A stretch of 64,000 nt of DNA from Mansonella perstans (lineage: Eukaryota; Nematoda; Chromadorea; Rhabditida; Onchocercidae): the NCBI GenBank assembly GCA_037074765.1, contig JBAMDO010000017.1, positions 389,264 through 453,263 of the forward strand, in the 5' to 3' direction. The notes under the pieces were generated by a model. That model was given only the letters and a program-made list of their open reading frames with translations. It ran no database searches and had not been told where the DNA came from. Numbering within the stretch: the stretch's first letter is position 1; every line of letters starts with the position of its first letter. Position numbers and translations under genes: made by a program. Shown here in pieces: positions 37,493-50,644 of this stretch.

Positions 37493-37871
37493 AAAACGAT
37501 TTAATTACATTTTCGTACGTGAAATTACGTGAATGCAACAAAAAAAAGACCACAAATAATGGGTAAGATACGACGAAGAGGAAAATACGTGAGCAGTCCA
37601 CGTCAATCAACACACTTTTTTTTCCCTAAAATTATATAGAAGTGAAGCAATTAGCCAGAATGAAAGACTATGTAGGTCAAAAAGGCCAACTATGATATAT
37701 ACTTACATCCATTCACAAACAATCACATATATGGGCGTACCTACTCACACGCGTACCCGCACACTTGTACACGTTTGCACATGCATACACGCACACACAC
37801 ATGTACATTCATTAGGAATCGATTTCTCCAAAGTTAACATAATGGAAATGATTACGCGTGCACGGATGTTG

Positions 37872-37885
37872 ATGATCACGTGAAT
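37872..37885. promoter_or_regulatory. ATGATCACGTGAAT E-box motif upstream of LIG3
   Basis: A 14-base string identical to 17691-17704 upstream of ASCC1. It includes the TCACGTGA palindrome (37876-37883) and lies about 670 bases upstream of the LIG3 ATG. Regulatory meaning is inferred. Confidence 0.35.
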
Positions 37886-38556
37886 TCATTACCAAGGTCA
37901 ATTAAAGTTATCTGATATGTTCATATGTGAGACAATACAAGATAGAAAACAGAAATATTCAGTTGACAGACGTCTAACAATCGATTTTTCAAAAACTTTT
38001 ATTTAGGCTAAATTTAAATTGAACAATATAATTATATAAATGGACGTATTGTACGTAGTTTTTACGTTGTAATCCGGAAAAAACACATTAAAAGATTATA
38101 CTTCCGGAAGTATTCCGGTTTACGCAACACATACGTAAATTGAACGTACAATTTTGTTTTATGGGTAAAACCTGGATAGTATTCTGTGGATAGGGCAGGA
38201 AATAATGCTACCGTATTAATGTTAGCGAGGAATGTTAATTTTAGGTCTATGATTTAACTTAAGCTATAAGTTCTCTTTGAAATTGAACGACGTAATTATA
38301 CGTAAATCATACTAGGATTACTATGCGTAATCTTTTTCAGTCAATTCAAGTTCCATTCGAATTTATTTGATCATAGGCTTAACTTTTTTATCGATTAAAA
38401 TGATAGCAATATTAAGTTAAACTTATTCATTTAACGATTTCGTTGATTACAATAATATATTAATATGTTGGAAAATTTTTTCCACGTCAAATATTAAACG
38501 TATTTCAGATGTTTTGAAATAGTTACGATAAAATACTAGCGTGAGATATAGTTGTA

Positions 38557-41500
38557 ATGTCGTCAAAATTTGGACTTGATTATGCGAAACGAATTGCCAA
38601 ATGTAAGAAATGTCAACAACAATTATTTAAAGGGGTATATTATATCTTATTTTCAAATATTTTCAATTACATAGGTCATTTGATTTTGTTATATATTTTT
38701 TTTTTCAATTATTTTCAATTATTTCAATTTTTTTCAAATATTTTCAATTACATAGATCATTTGATTTTGTAATATAATAGAAGACAAATGTATATTACGA
38801 ACAAAAAGAAAAGTTTCCTTGTTGTCATATCTGTGTACGTCAATTGTCACGTAAAATTTATTGTCACGTTTTACCGAATGCATTTTTCACATTTATCATT
38901 TTGATTTTCATTTGTTTAAATTTGTTTTATTAGTATTTTTATTTATTTAGATTTTCCTTAATTAGTATGCTTAACCAGAATGTTTAACTTTTATGTATTC
39001 CTACGATTTAATTGATTTCAACTTATTTAACAACATTTAACACAATTGGAAAAATTGCTAATTGGAAAAGCTTGTATATAAATTTTGGTATTTTCGATTT
39101 ATTATCTTTTTATTTATTTTTTTTTTACCTAGGATTTACGAATGTGGCGAATGGTACCGAATCCTTTTACGGCAGATACTGGAAATCCAACAGAAATGAA
39201 AAATTATTTCCATCCAGATTGTCTTTTTGAAACACTTACACGTTGTCGTGCTGCAACGAAAGTGATCGATTCATCAGATGATATCGAAGGTTTCTCAAAA
39301 TTATCTGTGATCAATTTCTCTCATGTCAAATATCTTAATTTTTTTTTTTGCTAAATGAAGATTTTACAGGTTGGGATATTGCAAATGATGATGATAAAGA
39401 AATGATCAGAGAGAAAATTAGTAGTCTTTTGGAATTACGACAGAAAAAATTTGGTGACAAAGTAACGATTGCTTCAAAAGATGCTTCCAAATTAACCATT
39501 TCCAAGCATAAATCATCGGAAAAAGTAAAAGATGAAAAAGTAGAAACGCTTATCACCACATCTAATCGAAGAAAAGAAAAAATTGCCGAGAAAGGTGCAA
39601 AGCAAATGAAATCTAAAAAAATTGGTGAAAGCAAGACAAACACTTCTAGCATGAAAAATGATCAATCAACATCAAAAATGGAACCAAATGAAGCACAGGA
39701 TAGTATTCAAAAGAACAGTAGCAAGTTCGATGGATTTAAATTATTTTGCAAACTTTGTGATGTGATTGCTTCAGTATCGAAGTACACCGAAAAGACTGAA
39801 GCTATCAAGATATTTATTAACAAAGGTATAATTGCATATATGGATACTGATTTGTTTTGTTGCACATTCAAGTTGTAAGGAAGAATTATAAGAGAAAAAC
39901 CTGTCATGAATTCGGGTAGTTAAAATTTGTGATTTGGGCATCTTCTCAAGCTTTTCTCTCTTTTAACATTTTTTTGTTATTTTTGAATTTTTGTTTGAGA
40001 TGAATGAGAGGTTACCATAGGAATTTATTTTCGTTTATACTTATAGCATTTCCACTTCGTTTACAGCCTAATTATTTCATTAAGTACTCAATTAGTGGTA
40101 TCGGTTTAGAAAAAAACCATTTTACTACCTATGTTATATAATATTAGTAAATGAAAATAACAAATGTTATTTATCGGTATCAAATAATGACTTTTTTAAT
40201 CAGTATTTGAAGGTTTTAATTTTTAATTAGATTAAGTCATTCATTTCAGAAGGATATGATGGAGACCTTTATCTATTGCTCAAATTTTTAATTCCAGAAG
40301 CAGATCAGAGAGTATACAATTTGAAAGTTAAACAGATTATAAAAATTTTTTCCAATGTAAGTATGTGAATTCTCTGTTATTCATTGTTGGCTTAAAACTT
40401 GAGTAGTACAGAGCTCGAATACTAAAGTTGTATGCTGTAGCAGCTTGGTTATACCATGCTTATCTTTCCTGTTCTTCCTTCGTTGACTGCGTATATATCC
40501 AATTCAGAATTTGTTATCTTTCACAACGAAATTAACTGGAACTGCTCAAAAATAAGCAATTGAACAAGTTTTACAATTTTTTATTTTAAAGTTGTTTGAC
40601 TGGTCAGTCGATGAGTTGACAGAGTCATTCAATCAAACAGGCGACGTATCGGAGACAGTATGCTCGTTTATGTCAAAATTGGGTGCTGATCGAAAAAAAT
40701 CGAAAATAACAAATCAAATGGTAAGTTGAAAATTTGAATGAATGAATCGTTTGCCATGCGTATTTTGTAGCATTATAACTGTAACTCTGATCTGTTTTTT
40801 GTTATGCAAATAATTATAGTGTTTTATTTTTGTGATCTGAATGGTGTTGTGATTTTCATATAGAAATTTCTGAAATATCTCAAATTTAGGTAGACGAATG
40901 GTTAGAGAAGTTAAGTGAATTAACACGAGAAAAGGAGCAACAATCACATTTCTCGAAAATATGTGAATTGTTAGTAATCGTTTTTTGTTTCTTGGGAGGA
41001 ATTAGATTCATTATATTTATATTTTGTACAGAATTCTTTCAATTTCCTTTCACTTAACCGAAAATAAAAATTTTTGCAAAAAAAAATTTCACAAAATTTT
41101 TTATCATTCATGCTAAAAACAATCTTTAATTCCAGCTGTAGGTAAATTAAATTTATATAATTGCAGAGTTTCATGCTTGGAACTGAAATACATTATCCGT
41201 TTGATAATGAAGGACTTGCGTATAAATGCAGGCGCGAAACATATGTAAGTATAAAAGTGACCTAAATTTCAATATGTCAATTTATTTTTTATCTACATTT
41301 TATATGTAATCTTTCTTTAAAGTTTTTCAGTAATGGTATTACTTTTCATATGAAAATATTGGAATTTCTTTTCAGCTCATCATTAAAATCTCCCAATGAA
41401 TTCAGTTCATTTTAAGGTTAGAAGGCCTAAGGGAAGGTGCGTATGAAATGTTTCAACATTCACGAAATCTATATGCCGTCATTGAAAAATGTCAGCACGT

Positions 41501-44500
41501 TGATAAGGAAAAGTTACTTGAACGAGATATAGTTTTAAATACGCCAGTTAAACCGATGCTTGTAAGTTTTTGCGTGTCATCCATCTTGGATTGTGATACT
41601 ATACTTCTTGATTTTAAAAATCTCATACTAAGATATATAGGTAAGACAGGAAATTAAAGAATTAGAATCAGAACGCATGAGAACGGAAAACAAAGAAACA
41701 GGATTTAGTGATCCGTTGATCCCTCTTTTTTTGCAAGATTAAGACGGAAAATGTATTTTGATCAATACTTATCCCAATAAAATCCTTTCCAGGTAGTGAT
41801 TTTTGAACTAAGTTAATATTACAAGTAAATTTACTATATTTCTTAAGGCCAGACCATGCCGAACTGTTGAACAAGCTATGGACGATTGTAGCGAAGAAAT
41901 GTATGCTGAAATCAAATATGATGGAGAAAGATTGCAGTTGCACAAAGATGGTAGCAATTTTGTGTTTTTCTCGCGGTCATTGAAGCCAGCATTGGATCAC
42001 AAAGTTTGTTTGTGAATTTTTATAAAGATTGCGTTTAATGCAACTTTTAACTGCCTTTAATTTAAAACAAGCAATTTGCTTGTCTGTTTTCGATTTCGAC
42101 AGAAAATTGTGATAAAAAGATAAATTGTTGGAAACCAATATTAAATGTTTACAAATTCTCTCTCTTATATTCTTATTTCATTCTATGAATTCTATTTCAT
42201 TCTTTTTGACGAGAATATCAGAATCTTTATTGGTTTTCTGTTAAACTTATCACTACTTAATGTTTTTGTTACTTTTATAGGTCGCTGATCTGAATAAAGT
42301 GATCTCAGAAGCATTTCCAACGAATAGAGATTTAATTGTTGATGCAGAAATGCTTCTGATTGATACAAATACTGGAAAACCGTTACCTTTCGGTACATTA
42401 GGTATCCATAAAAAGAAGCAGTTTAAGGATGCGGTAGTTTGTTTGTTTGTTTTCGACTGCTTATATTACGATAGCACATCTTTGATCGATAAGTTAGTTT
42501 CAATTGTTTTTGTTTAGAATAACATAACTTAGGTTTTTAACACTTTCACAGAACATTATGAAAACGTTTTCAATGTTAAACGTAGTAGATAAAGTATTCT
42601 AATGGAGCAAACATGGTGAAAAAAGTTAAATCCGTACAGGTAAAGTGTTTTTTTTAGGTCTTTGAGGGAACGACGGAAATTTTTGGAGAATAATATGAAA
42701 GAAATTCCAAATCGTGTATTGTTATCTAATTGCCATCTTATCAAAAAAGGAGTAAGTTGGCTCGCTTATTTTTTGCTAGTCACCAAATTTGATTTTGTAT
42801 CTTTTAGGTTTGATATGTTGGATTGTTCCAGGAAAATGATAAGTTAAAAATGTTGATCTCAAAAACCATTGATGAAGGTCTAGAAGGTTTGGTATTAAAA
42901 GATTTGGATTCAATTTATGAACCTGGAAAAAGGCATTGGTTGAAGGTAAATTCTGTAATATCTGAGTTTTTGTTTTCTAAACTGAAGAAAAATTTTGTTT
43001 TCTAAACTGAAGAAATCCAAAAAGATTTTGTTGTATATTCGTTTGTGTTGAGCTGATTTCCAAAAACTTTAAAAAAATTTTTTTGCAGATGAAAAAAGAT
43101 TATCTGAAGGAAAATGATATGGCAGATACAGCTGACCTTATTTTACTTGGTGCTTTTTATGGGACAGGAAATAAAGGTACTCATTTGCAATCTGTAAGGT
43201 TTATTCATTTTTAATGAATGTTTATTTTTGTATTATTTTTTTTATTTTTGCTTATTTTTACCTATTTTTGCCATATGATCAATTTATCATGGTATAATGT
43301 AATTATTATTATTCTTTTAAATAATATTATTTCTAAGCAGAACAGCAATCATTTCTTCATATATTTACTTTATCTGTTTTTTGTCATTTTTTTTAGGTGG
43401 CACATTGTCAGTGTTCCTGATGGGAGTATATGACAAGGAGAAGCAGAAATATTGCACAGTAACCAAATGTGGCAATGGCTTTGATGATGCCACACTAGAT
43501 CGTATCAATAAGGAGTTAGAACCAAAAGTAATTAATATTTCTGAGTATTTTTTGTTATATCTCTTTAGAAAATCTATCCATATATATATGGATGAATTTT
43601 GTCAAGAAATTTTTTAAGCCATATTGAGATTTGTAATTTTCACTGTATTTTTTTTCTCATAGCATATTATGTTCTTTTAAGATACATAAGATATCTCGAA
43701 TATACGAAAATTTACCAGAATGGATTGAATGCTCTCGATCGCTTGTGCCGGACTTCATTGTTATCGATCCCAAACAATCACCTGTATGGGAAATTACAGG
43801 TATTTTGAATTACAGCGTAGTTTGGTTTTGCATTCTATGTAACAAGTGAATTTAGGAGCGGAATTTACTCGATCGAATAATCACTCAGCATCCGGTATAT
43901 CGATACGTTTTCCGAGAGTAACAAAAATTCGACATGATAAAAATTGGGAAACAGCTACTAGTTTACAAGAACTTGAGGTGATTTTTTGAATAACACATAC
44001 AAGGAAGAGTATTGTTTTGATGTTTTCATTCGGAATTTCAAAATTTTTGAATTTTAATGGAGCTTTACATCGCATTATCTGGTATCTCGAGTTTAGTTGT
44101 TATAATGTGTTTCAAAAGTTTCTGATGTTAAGCATTAGAAGCTTCCTTCTTATTTCATTTCCGTCCTCTACCTTGGTATATACAATGCCTATCATACTTA
44201 TATGAGTTTATCATTTAGACATTAATGGAACTATCGAAAACAAAAAGTGATGTTAAGCCAGAAGTTGACGAAGTCATACCTCCTTGCGTTACGAGTAAAG
44301 ATGGTGCAGAAGATGATGGAGAGGGTTTAATAGCAAGAAAAAGGAAACGAGAAGCGACTGACGAGAATCCTGGGAGCAATGAACAAATTTCTATTAGCAA
44401 TGTAAAGGAAGATGATGTAGATGAGGAAACAAATGCGAAGAAAGCAAAAATACCGTGCAAGTTAGTTTTCTTGAAGAAACGGGGATATAGGGGTAATGGA

Positions 44501-45064
44501 TAGCTTGATAGATAGATAGATGATAACACAGGAATGCTACCTTGACGAAAAAAACGCTGCCATAAAAAAATGCAAATTAGAGAGTGAGAGAAGAGAATAT
44601 GAGAGATACCTATCTATTATCTAGAAATGCAATGCAAATCAGGCTCTTCATTACTGTTCTTTTCGAGAGCCACTTCTCTGGCAACTTTTGGTTTTAGGCC
44701 TTTTAAAATTCATACTTATAAATCTTGTGGACCATACTTATCCTTTCTCTTGTTAAATAGTTTTATTTATGTATGTGAATGTACCGTTTTGATTTTTCTA
44801 ATAATCAGTGGGCTTTTGTTGTGAAAAATCTATAAAAGTTAGCTTTTGATTGGTTGTCCGGTAATGTAACAAAATAATTACATATTAATGAATCTTTCGT
44901 GCTAATGAAGAAATTGATTATTATGAGAACTACATTTTTATCATGCATTTATTCATATCTGAATTACTTCTTTTTAATTTCTTAAGTATGAGAATTTTAG
45001 ATACGGTGCGCAATGTTATCGTAAGAACATGGAACATCGAAAAAAATTTGAACATCCGAAATAA
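38557..45064 (+). CDS. LIG3: DNA ligase III with N-terminal PARP-type zinc finger and C-terminal PBZ finger
   Basis: Eighteen in-phase exons: 38557-38634, 39133-39289, 39361-39825, 40250-40356, 40592-40720, 40890-40969, 41167-41244, 41417-41561, 41848-42003, 42281-42492, 42658-42751, 42832-42945, 43089-43176, 43397-43527, 43682-43799, 43856-43977, 44219-44460 and 45001-45064 (TAA). They encode 859 residues. A PARP-type zinc finger (C16, C19, H53, C56) precedes a Lys-rich linker (about 90-205). The DNA-binding and nucleotidyltransferase domains follow, with the AMP-accepting K436 in EIKYDGER. Motif-IIIa-like CLFVFDCLYY, motif IV EGLEGLVLKD and motif V KRHWLKVKKDYL lead into the OB domain. The tail is acidic/basic with an NLS-like ARKRKR. 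The last exon completes a PBZ finger, C838-x5-C844-x6-H851-x5-H857. No BRCT domain is seen. Expected role: nick sealing in single-strand break and base excision repair, possibly also in mitochondria. Identity is certain; the PBZ assignment follows its exact spacing. Confidence 0.95.
38645..38770. repeat. Duplicated segment in LIG3 intron 1
   Basis: TTTTCAAATATTTTCAATTACATAG followed by (G/A)TCATTTGATTTTGT occurs twice, at about 38651-38690 and 38730-38770, separated by a TTTTCAATTA-like run. Confidence 0.8.
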
Positions 45065-45774
45065 GTTGATCCAATTGGAGAACAAACATGCATGTTTCTT
45101 CCTAAATTTATTATTGTAAAAATTTTAGCTTACGTTTTCATTTCCAAACATAGCTGTTGGAATTGCTTATGTGCTGATGATTAGTAATTTCTATAAAATT
45201 GTTTCATATTAATTTCTTCAAGCTTTGCATTTCATATCATTTGAATACTGGTATTATTACATGCTTTATTTTACTTTCATTTTATCTCGATCCCGTCTGT
45301 ATCGCTTTGTAAAAAGATATCACATTTGTTTACTTTTTTTTATATTGTAATTTTTTGAGACTTATGCATTTGAAATTTGAATAAGAGCTAGTAATCTTTT
45401 CTTGCGGCGAAAAAAAGAAAATGTAGACATTTTTTTTACAATATTTGGAAAAAGAAGGCCGAATTGGGAAAGGAGAGTGGAAGAGAGCAGAAAATTTTCT
45501 TCCAGAATTCGTAAGGGAAAAATTATTAAGTTAATTTTGTATTTGTTTGAAAAATTTATTGTCACAATTTCAGAATTACCATTTAACATATGTTTCGTAT
45601 TAGTTGAAAATTGTGGTATCGTTTTAAAATTAGGCGATTGAAATATTTTTATTGTACGTATAATTTCTTTTTCTTGCTATGAAAATTATAACTATACATA
45701 AAAATTTTATTTTGCTACAAAAATTTTGAAAAAAAAAAAGTAATTTGACAAGTTTTTTCTTTGACAGTCGAGGA
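45065..45774. other. Convergent spacer LIG3/C2 gene
   Basis: 0.7 kb of AT-rich DNA. Overlapping open frames on both strands at about 45362-45641 mirror each other and lack splice signals or family features. I see no BRCT-like exon here. Confidence 0.5.
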
Positions 45775-48364
45775 TCACCTCGATGTTATTGTATGCCATG
45801 CTGAAAATGAAGTATTTGGATTACAGAATATTTGCTTCCAATGTCGCATACCTACAAAATTTCCCTGTGGACCAATCACCAAATGACCAATTTCAGTAGG
45901 CTTTTTCGTATCTTTACAAACCTGAAAAGTGCAGTACTTTTCAGCATAAACTATTAATTATTTTTAGCCAGTATTAATCTAGTATCATCAAAATTTGTTT
46001 TACCATAGTAACTCATAGTATCGCAACATTTACTATATTTCTACATATGATGTAAATAAATTAGGAGGCACTTGATGTAAATAATCAGTATTACTCAGTT
46101 AGTATGTTATAAATATATTAGTAAATGCGTCATTAGTAGTGTAATGTTATCGTACTACTTTCTCTCTGATATGTTTTTTTTGATTTCGTGCAATTCCTTT
46201 TTTTGTTTTTTTAGAACTGCATATAGGAGTGAAAAATATATAAATTATCATCGGCACTTGTTATTACTAGTGTTTTAACGATAAATTATCATCACTATTT
46301 GCTATTTTTTACTAGTTTTAATCATAAGTAAAGAGTAATATCACCAAATAGCGTCATTGGTCACCTGTAATGATAAATGATAATGCGTTATTTTATCAGT
46401 TAAATATAGGTATCGAAAGAGGAAAAATTGCATTTGTAATTCTTTATATTTGTTTTTTTTACATAGCCATTTCAATTTATTTTTAATTAGGTATTATTTA
46501 AATTGCTGTTATTATGCAAAAATATATTTTAATCCCTATTTTAATTTCTGATAGTTATTCAGTCATGTATTTTTTAAATAATGTATGTAAAATTTTTAAG
46601 CAAAAAAAAAAGAAAAACCTTAATGAGAAGATTGATATCACTGGAATAAAATGATGCAAATGGCAAATGAAATCCCATAATTTTTTTGAAAAAAATTTTT
46701 GGTACTAAACGTTTACGACATGTTTCATACTTTCCCAAAATTCGACAATTTTGCAACAACTGTACACTGAGGAAAATATCTACAAAAATTAAATTTTCCC
46801 TGTTTATAGGTAATTTTCAGAAATTGCAACAAAATTGGTATTAAATTATAAATTGGATGAAATGAAATTTGCAAATTGGAGGAAAAACAATGAATATGAT
46901 TAATCGTATCCGATATTTGCTAACTTTTTTCTTAGATGACAGAAATTATCCTAGAAGGTTTGCTGTAAAATTATCAAATGAATGATATTAATTAGGGTCT
47001 TGGGATATTTGTTATATAATTATCAAAATTATCAAACGAATAATATTGATTAGAATAAAATAAATATGAATTAAACTCTAACCACAATTTGGCCTTCCTA
47101 CAATATCATCAACTTCAATGAGATCAACAGTTAGTATATTTTCAGAATGATGATATCGCAATGTTAACAGTACTCGTCCAATATTACTCTGCAAAAATTT
47201 TTTTAAATCATTAATTAATTGGGATGAGATTTCAAAAAAAAATATCTATATGTACAGTAAACATTTTGTTTCTTTTCTAGTTTTATCGTTGTTTTTGATT
47301 CATTGAAAACAAAAAAATTTAGTAATAAATTTCTTGCCTTTAAGGATTTCAACAAAATCAAATATTCTTTTATATTTGAATTACCATATTTTAGATTTTA
47401 TGTACATTCAGTAACCTTCGAAAATGCTTGAGTAGTTCGTTGCATATCGTGCCACATCATTTTTGGTTTATTCACATAAGTTGGTATTGTTGATAAAAAT
47501 ATTGGGCGAAATGGATCATCATTATCATCATTTTTCAATAGATGCATTAGCATGGATAATATATCCACTTCGCCCATGTCTTTTCCTTTTATAATTCAAT
47601 CAGTCAATTATTTCATTTATTTAAATTTCATATTTAACGTTTCAGTAATATTATTACAAAAGAAAAATCGTTAGCTAGTATTTTCTTTGAGAATTACGTG
47701 TAATTTTCACGTCATAGTCATTAATTGTTATTACACGTAAAAGTGTTCCATTTATTTTATATATTAATTGACATTTCACTAACATTGTTAGAAATGAAAA
47801 ACCATCATTATCTTTTTGTCTGAGAATTACGTGTAATGCTTACGTAATAATCGTTATTGTTATTATTGTAACAATTAATTATTATTATTACAGTACACAC
47901 GTGTTATTTATAAGATGATCAATGAAAAAAGAAAAACTTTTTTTCATAAAATCAAGCAATTTTTGTTAAATATTTTTAAAATTCAACAAATAGTGTTAGA
48001 AATATCTTCATGATTAACCAAAGTATACGGTATTAAAAAATAAATATGCGGCATCAAAAATACGAATGTATATACGGTATTAAAAATATATGGTAATAAA
48101 AAATGTACGGTATTAAAAAAATAAATATACGGTATTAAAAAGTAATTCATACTTTTATGATGAGATAATGGTGATATATTACTGGTTGAAAACCTTGGAG
48201 TAGTAATAAATTCATGACGATCTAAAAATGATGATTTTGAGCGTGCATCACGACGAACTTTATGTTGAAAACGTTTTTGAGTTGAATTTGCATTTCGTTG
48301 ATTGTGTTGAAAATTTAGGAAATCATGCATTCCATGCTTTGATGCAAAATGATCCATATATGAT
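45775..48364 (-). CDS. Synaptotagmin-type C2-domain protein (5' partial)
   Basis: Five in-phase exons: 48153-48364, 47416-47579, 47083-47188, 46619-46779 and 45775-45921 (TGA). They encode at least 262 residues. The first part is basic and His/Gln/Ser-rich. The C-terminal half is a C2 domain of the synaptotagmin C2B type. It starts with GRVLLTLRYH...LTVDLIEVDDI, continues with FLSVQLL and SSDINLLIKV, and ends GHLVIGPQGN..MRHWKQIF.NP...AWHTI, matching the usual G-LVIGP ... HW ... NP ... WH finish. The usual paired Ca2+-binding Asp residues are not obvious in loops 1 and 3, so Ca2+-independent binding is likely (inference). Only one C2 domain is seen; a preceding C2A may lie upstream, since the first exon starts inside a codon. 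The acceptor of exon 47579 (gaaaag) is weak. Confidence 0.8.
47640..47900. repeat. Diverged tandem duplication inside a C2-gene intron
   Basis: GAGAATTACGTGTAAT occurs at about 47691-47706 and 47821-47836. Each copy is flanked by similar CA(G/C)TAA(T/C)ATT(A/G)TTA sequence upstream and TAATTGTTATTA-like sequence downstream, giving two copies of a ~130-base unit rich in ACGT cores. Confidence 0.65.
48015..48145. repeat. TACGGTATTAAAAA short repeat in a C2-gene intron
   Basis: TA(C/T)(G)GTATTAAAAA recurs five or six times at irregular spacing of 20-35 bases, close to the exon boundary at 48153. Confidence 0.75.
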
Positions 48365-50644
48365 CTGAAAAAAAGGATGATCAATTTAAATTAATCAAAT
48401 AAAATTTAATAAATTATTTCTTGAATATTTCTGCTCGAATATATTGTATGATCAATTACGGCTACTCTCTGATCATCAATAATGATTGCTAATTAATTGG
48501 TGGTATGAGAAAATTATTCGTTGAATTGAAAATAAGCAAACAAATCAAATTAGTGTATTTGTGATTATTTTACTTTTACATAATTTTTTTAGATAGAAAT
48601 CTTATTGAATGGCAAATTTTACCCAATTACTTTACTTTTTGAATATGTTACTTATTTTCACAATCATTTAATATGATGACTCATCTATTTTAATATTAAT
48701 GCATTAATGTGAAATCAGATAGAGTTTATTTACTGATTCATAAGGATAACTAAACTGATTCTCAAAAAAATTTTAATTACTAATTGATTAATTAAATCAT
48801 TTAATACGGTAAAAAAAAAGCATTAAACAAATCGACGGAACTTTTACGTATTTTAATATTATAGCATCAATGTGAAGTCAAATAGAGTTTATTGATTAAC
48901 TGGACATGATGAATTAAGTGTACCTCAAATTTTAATCATCATTTGATCAATTAACTCTATTTAAGTCTATTGGCTAATTATACTTATACTTCATGTAATG
49001 TTGTAGAATTTTTTTTAAATTTATATACGGCTGAAAAAAAAAAACTAAAATCATAAAGAATAATTTAATGAATGGACTGATTCATTTTTTTATTTTTAAT
49101 AATCAATTAACTATGGTTAAGCAAATAAGCATCTGTGTAATTAATACTTTGAATGCTAGAAATTACTCATAAAATTTTTTTCCGCTATTTTTTGAAATTT
49201 ATTTTTTTGTAAAAATTATGGAAAACATTTTTACATGGATTAGCTTTTTACTTAAGCTAAAAAGAAAAAAAAACTTTTTTGCTCTAAAACTTTTATGACT
49301 AATTGATTTTGAATGTACATGAAAAAGTATATTGTAAATTTATCCAAAAAAAAAAATGCCCGCTGAAAATCAGACAATGAGACGAAAAAAATCAGGCAGA
49401 AGTATTACTTAGTAATTAATTATTACTTGAGGTATATAAATGATTTTTTTAATTAAACGAAATGGTTTTAAGTCAGGCTGCTAAATTATTTGTTGAGTTT
49501 TTTTTTTTGAAATTTAGATTAATATATTTCATTATATTAATCAAATTCTTTTAGTTTTTCAAAATCTTAGACTTTTAATTGTAATAATGAATCAAGAATC
49601 ACTAATGCTAAGTTTTAGTCTATTTCTAGTATATCTGCTCCTATTGTTTAATGTTATCCAATAAATTTTACTTTAAGCTCAAGAAAATAATTAGGCTTAA
49701 GAAAAAACGAAATGACATATGGCTAATGATTTATTGAAAGGGAGGAACAAACGAGTGATTAAGTAAGTGTTGATTTATAAATAATCAAATAATTTTGTAT
49801 GTGGGGTTTGTATGTATGATATAACGGAGAAAATAAAGATTAATTAAACTATTTTCTAACTCAACTTCTTGCGGTATTTTCAATGAATTCGCAATAGCAA
49901 GAGACGAAATATCCTTGAACAATGAATATTCAATTGCTATATTTTTCTCAATAGGCAAAGTAAAACAATTTATCGGAAAATTTTGAACCGTTTGATTTTC
50001 CGCCCATATAATTTTATTGGTGATGTATGTGATGTTCATCTCAATTAACCAAATCCAAATGATTTTATTTTCAATTTAATTCAAATAAATAAATTAATTT
50101 CTTTAACTAATTCTATTGCATTTCAATTATATTACATTTAGCTATATGTTACAAAAGTGCTCTTTAAAACTACAAATACATTAATTGGAAGACTTTCTTG
50201 AAATTTTATTTCAATTTATAAGCTACTAAAATGGTTTTTACATTTTCCCCGTGTACATTGTTATATTCTGAAGTATTGAGGAAAGTTAAATAAAAATAAA
50301 AGAGAGGAAGAAAGGAAGAGAGAGAGAGGGGAGGAGATAAAAAAGTGTAAGAGTGATAAAAATACTTAGATAACAGCTGGAGAAATTTGAATTCAAATTT
50401 TTGAATTATTAAATCAAATTTGAATTCAATAATGTTCGTGCAAAGAAAAAAAAAGTAATTGCTTTTTCAACTATAATTTGCATCAATCATTATTTATTAA
50501 TTTTTTTCCTAATTATTATATTTGCCGAATTCGTAGAATGATATGCTGGAATTTCTTTTTAGCTTATGTATATATATTAAATCTAGTTCCTGTGTTTGAC
50601 TTTTTATAATGTTATCAAAAGATGAAGTATTCACGGAAAACTGA
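48365..50644. other. AT-rich region upstream of the C2 exons
   Basis: Probably intron or 5' flank of the C2 gene. The only coding-like segment is a minus-strand open frame from ATG 50039 to about 49848, with balanced codons (a short N-glycosylation-rich start NITYITNK, then IPQEVELEN). It cannot be joined in phase to the 48364 exon by any donor I see, so I leave it unassigned. Confidence 0.4.

Larger units (their letters stand above)
35672..38556. other. Intergenic region with minisatellite, palindromes and ACGT-rich motifs
   Basis: 2.9 kb between the 93-residue gene (-) and LIG3 (+). It holds a 33-base minisatellite, an (AT)n run at about 36870-36890, two palindromes near 37415-37492, a CA/CG-rich patch at about 37735-37805 and many ACGT cores between 37450 and 38160. 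Open frames here come from repeats. Confidence 0.6.

Noticed and set aside
37692..37883. 63-codon ORF rich in His/Thr/Cys
   Set aside because: Comes from a CA/CG-rich simple-sequence patch; no splice or family support.
44219..44503. Reading exon 17 to the TAG at 44501-44503 as the end of LIG3
   Set aside because: A good donor (AA|gttagt) at 44461 joins in phase to a PBZ-completing exon; kept only as a possible intron-retention isoform.
45065..45774. Search for a BRCT exon downstream of LIG3
   Set aside because: No frame here shows BRCT-like hydrophobic/Trp spacing.
49785..50039. Minus-strand 84-codon ORF as first exon of the C2 gene
   Set aside because: No donor in it gives the phase 2 needed by the exon at 48364.
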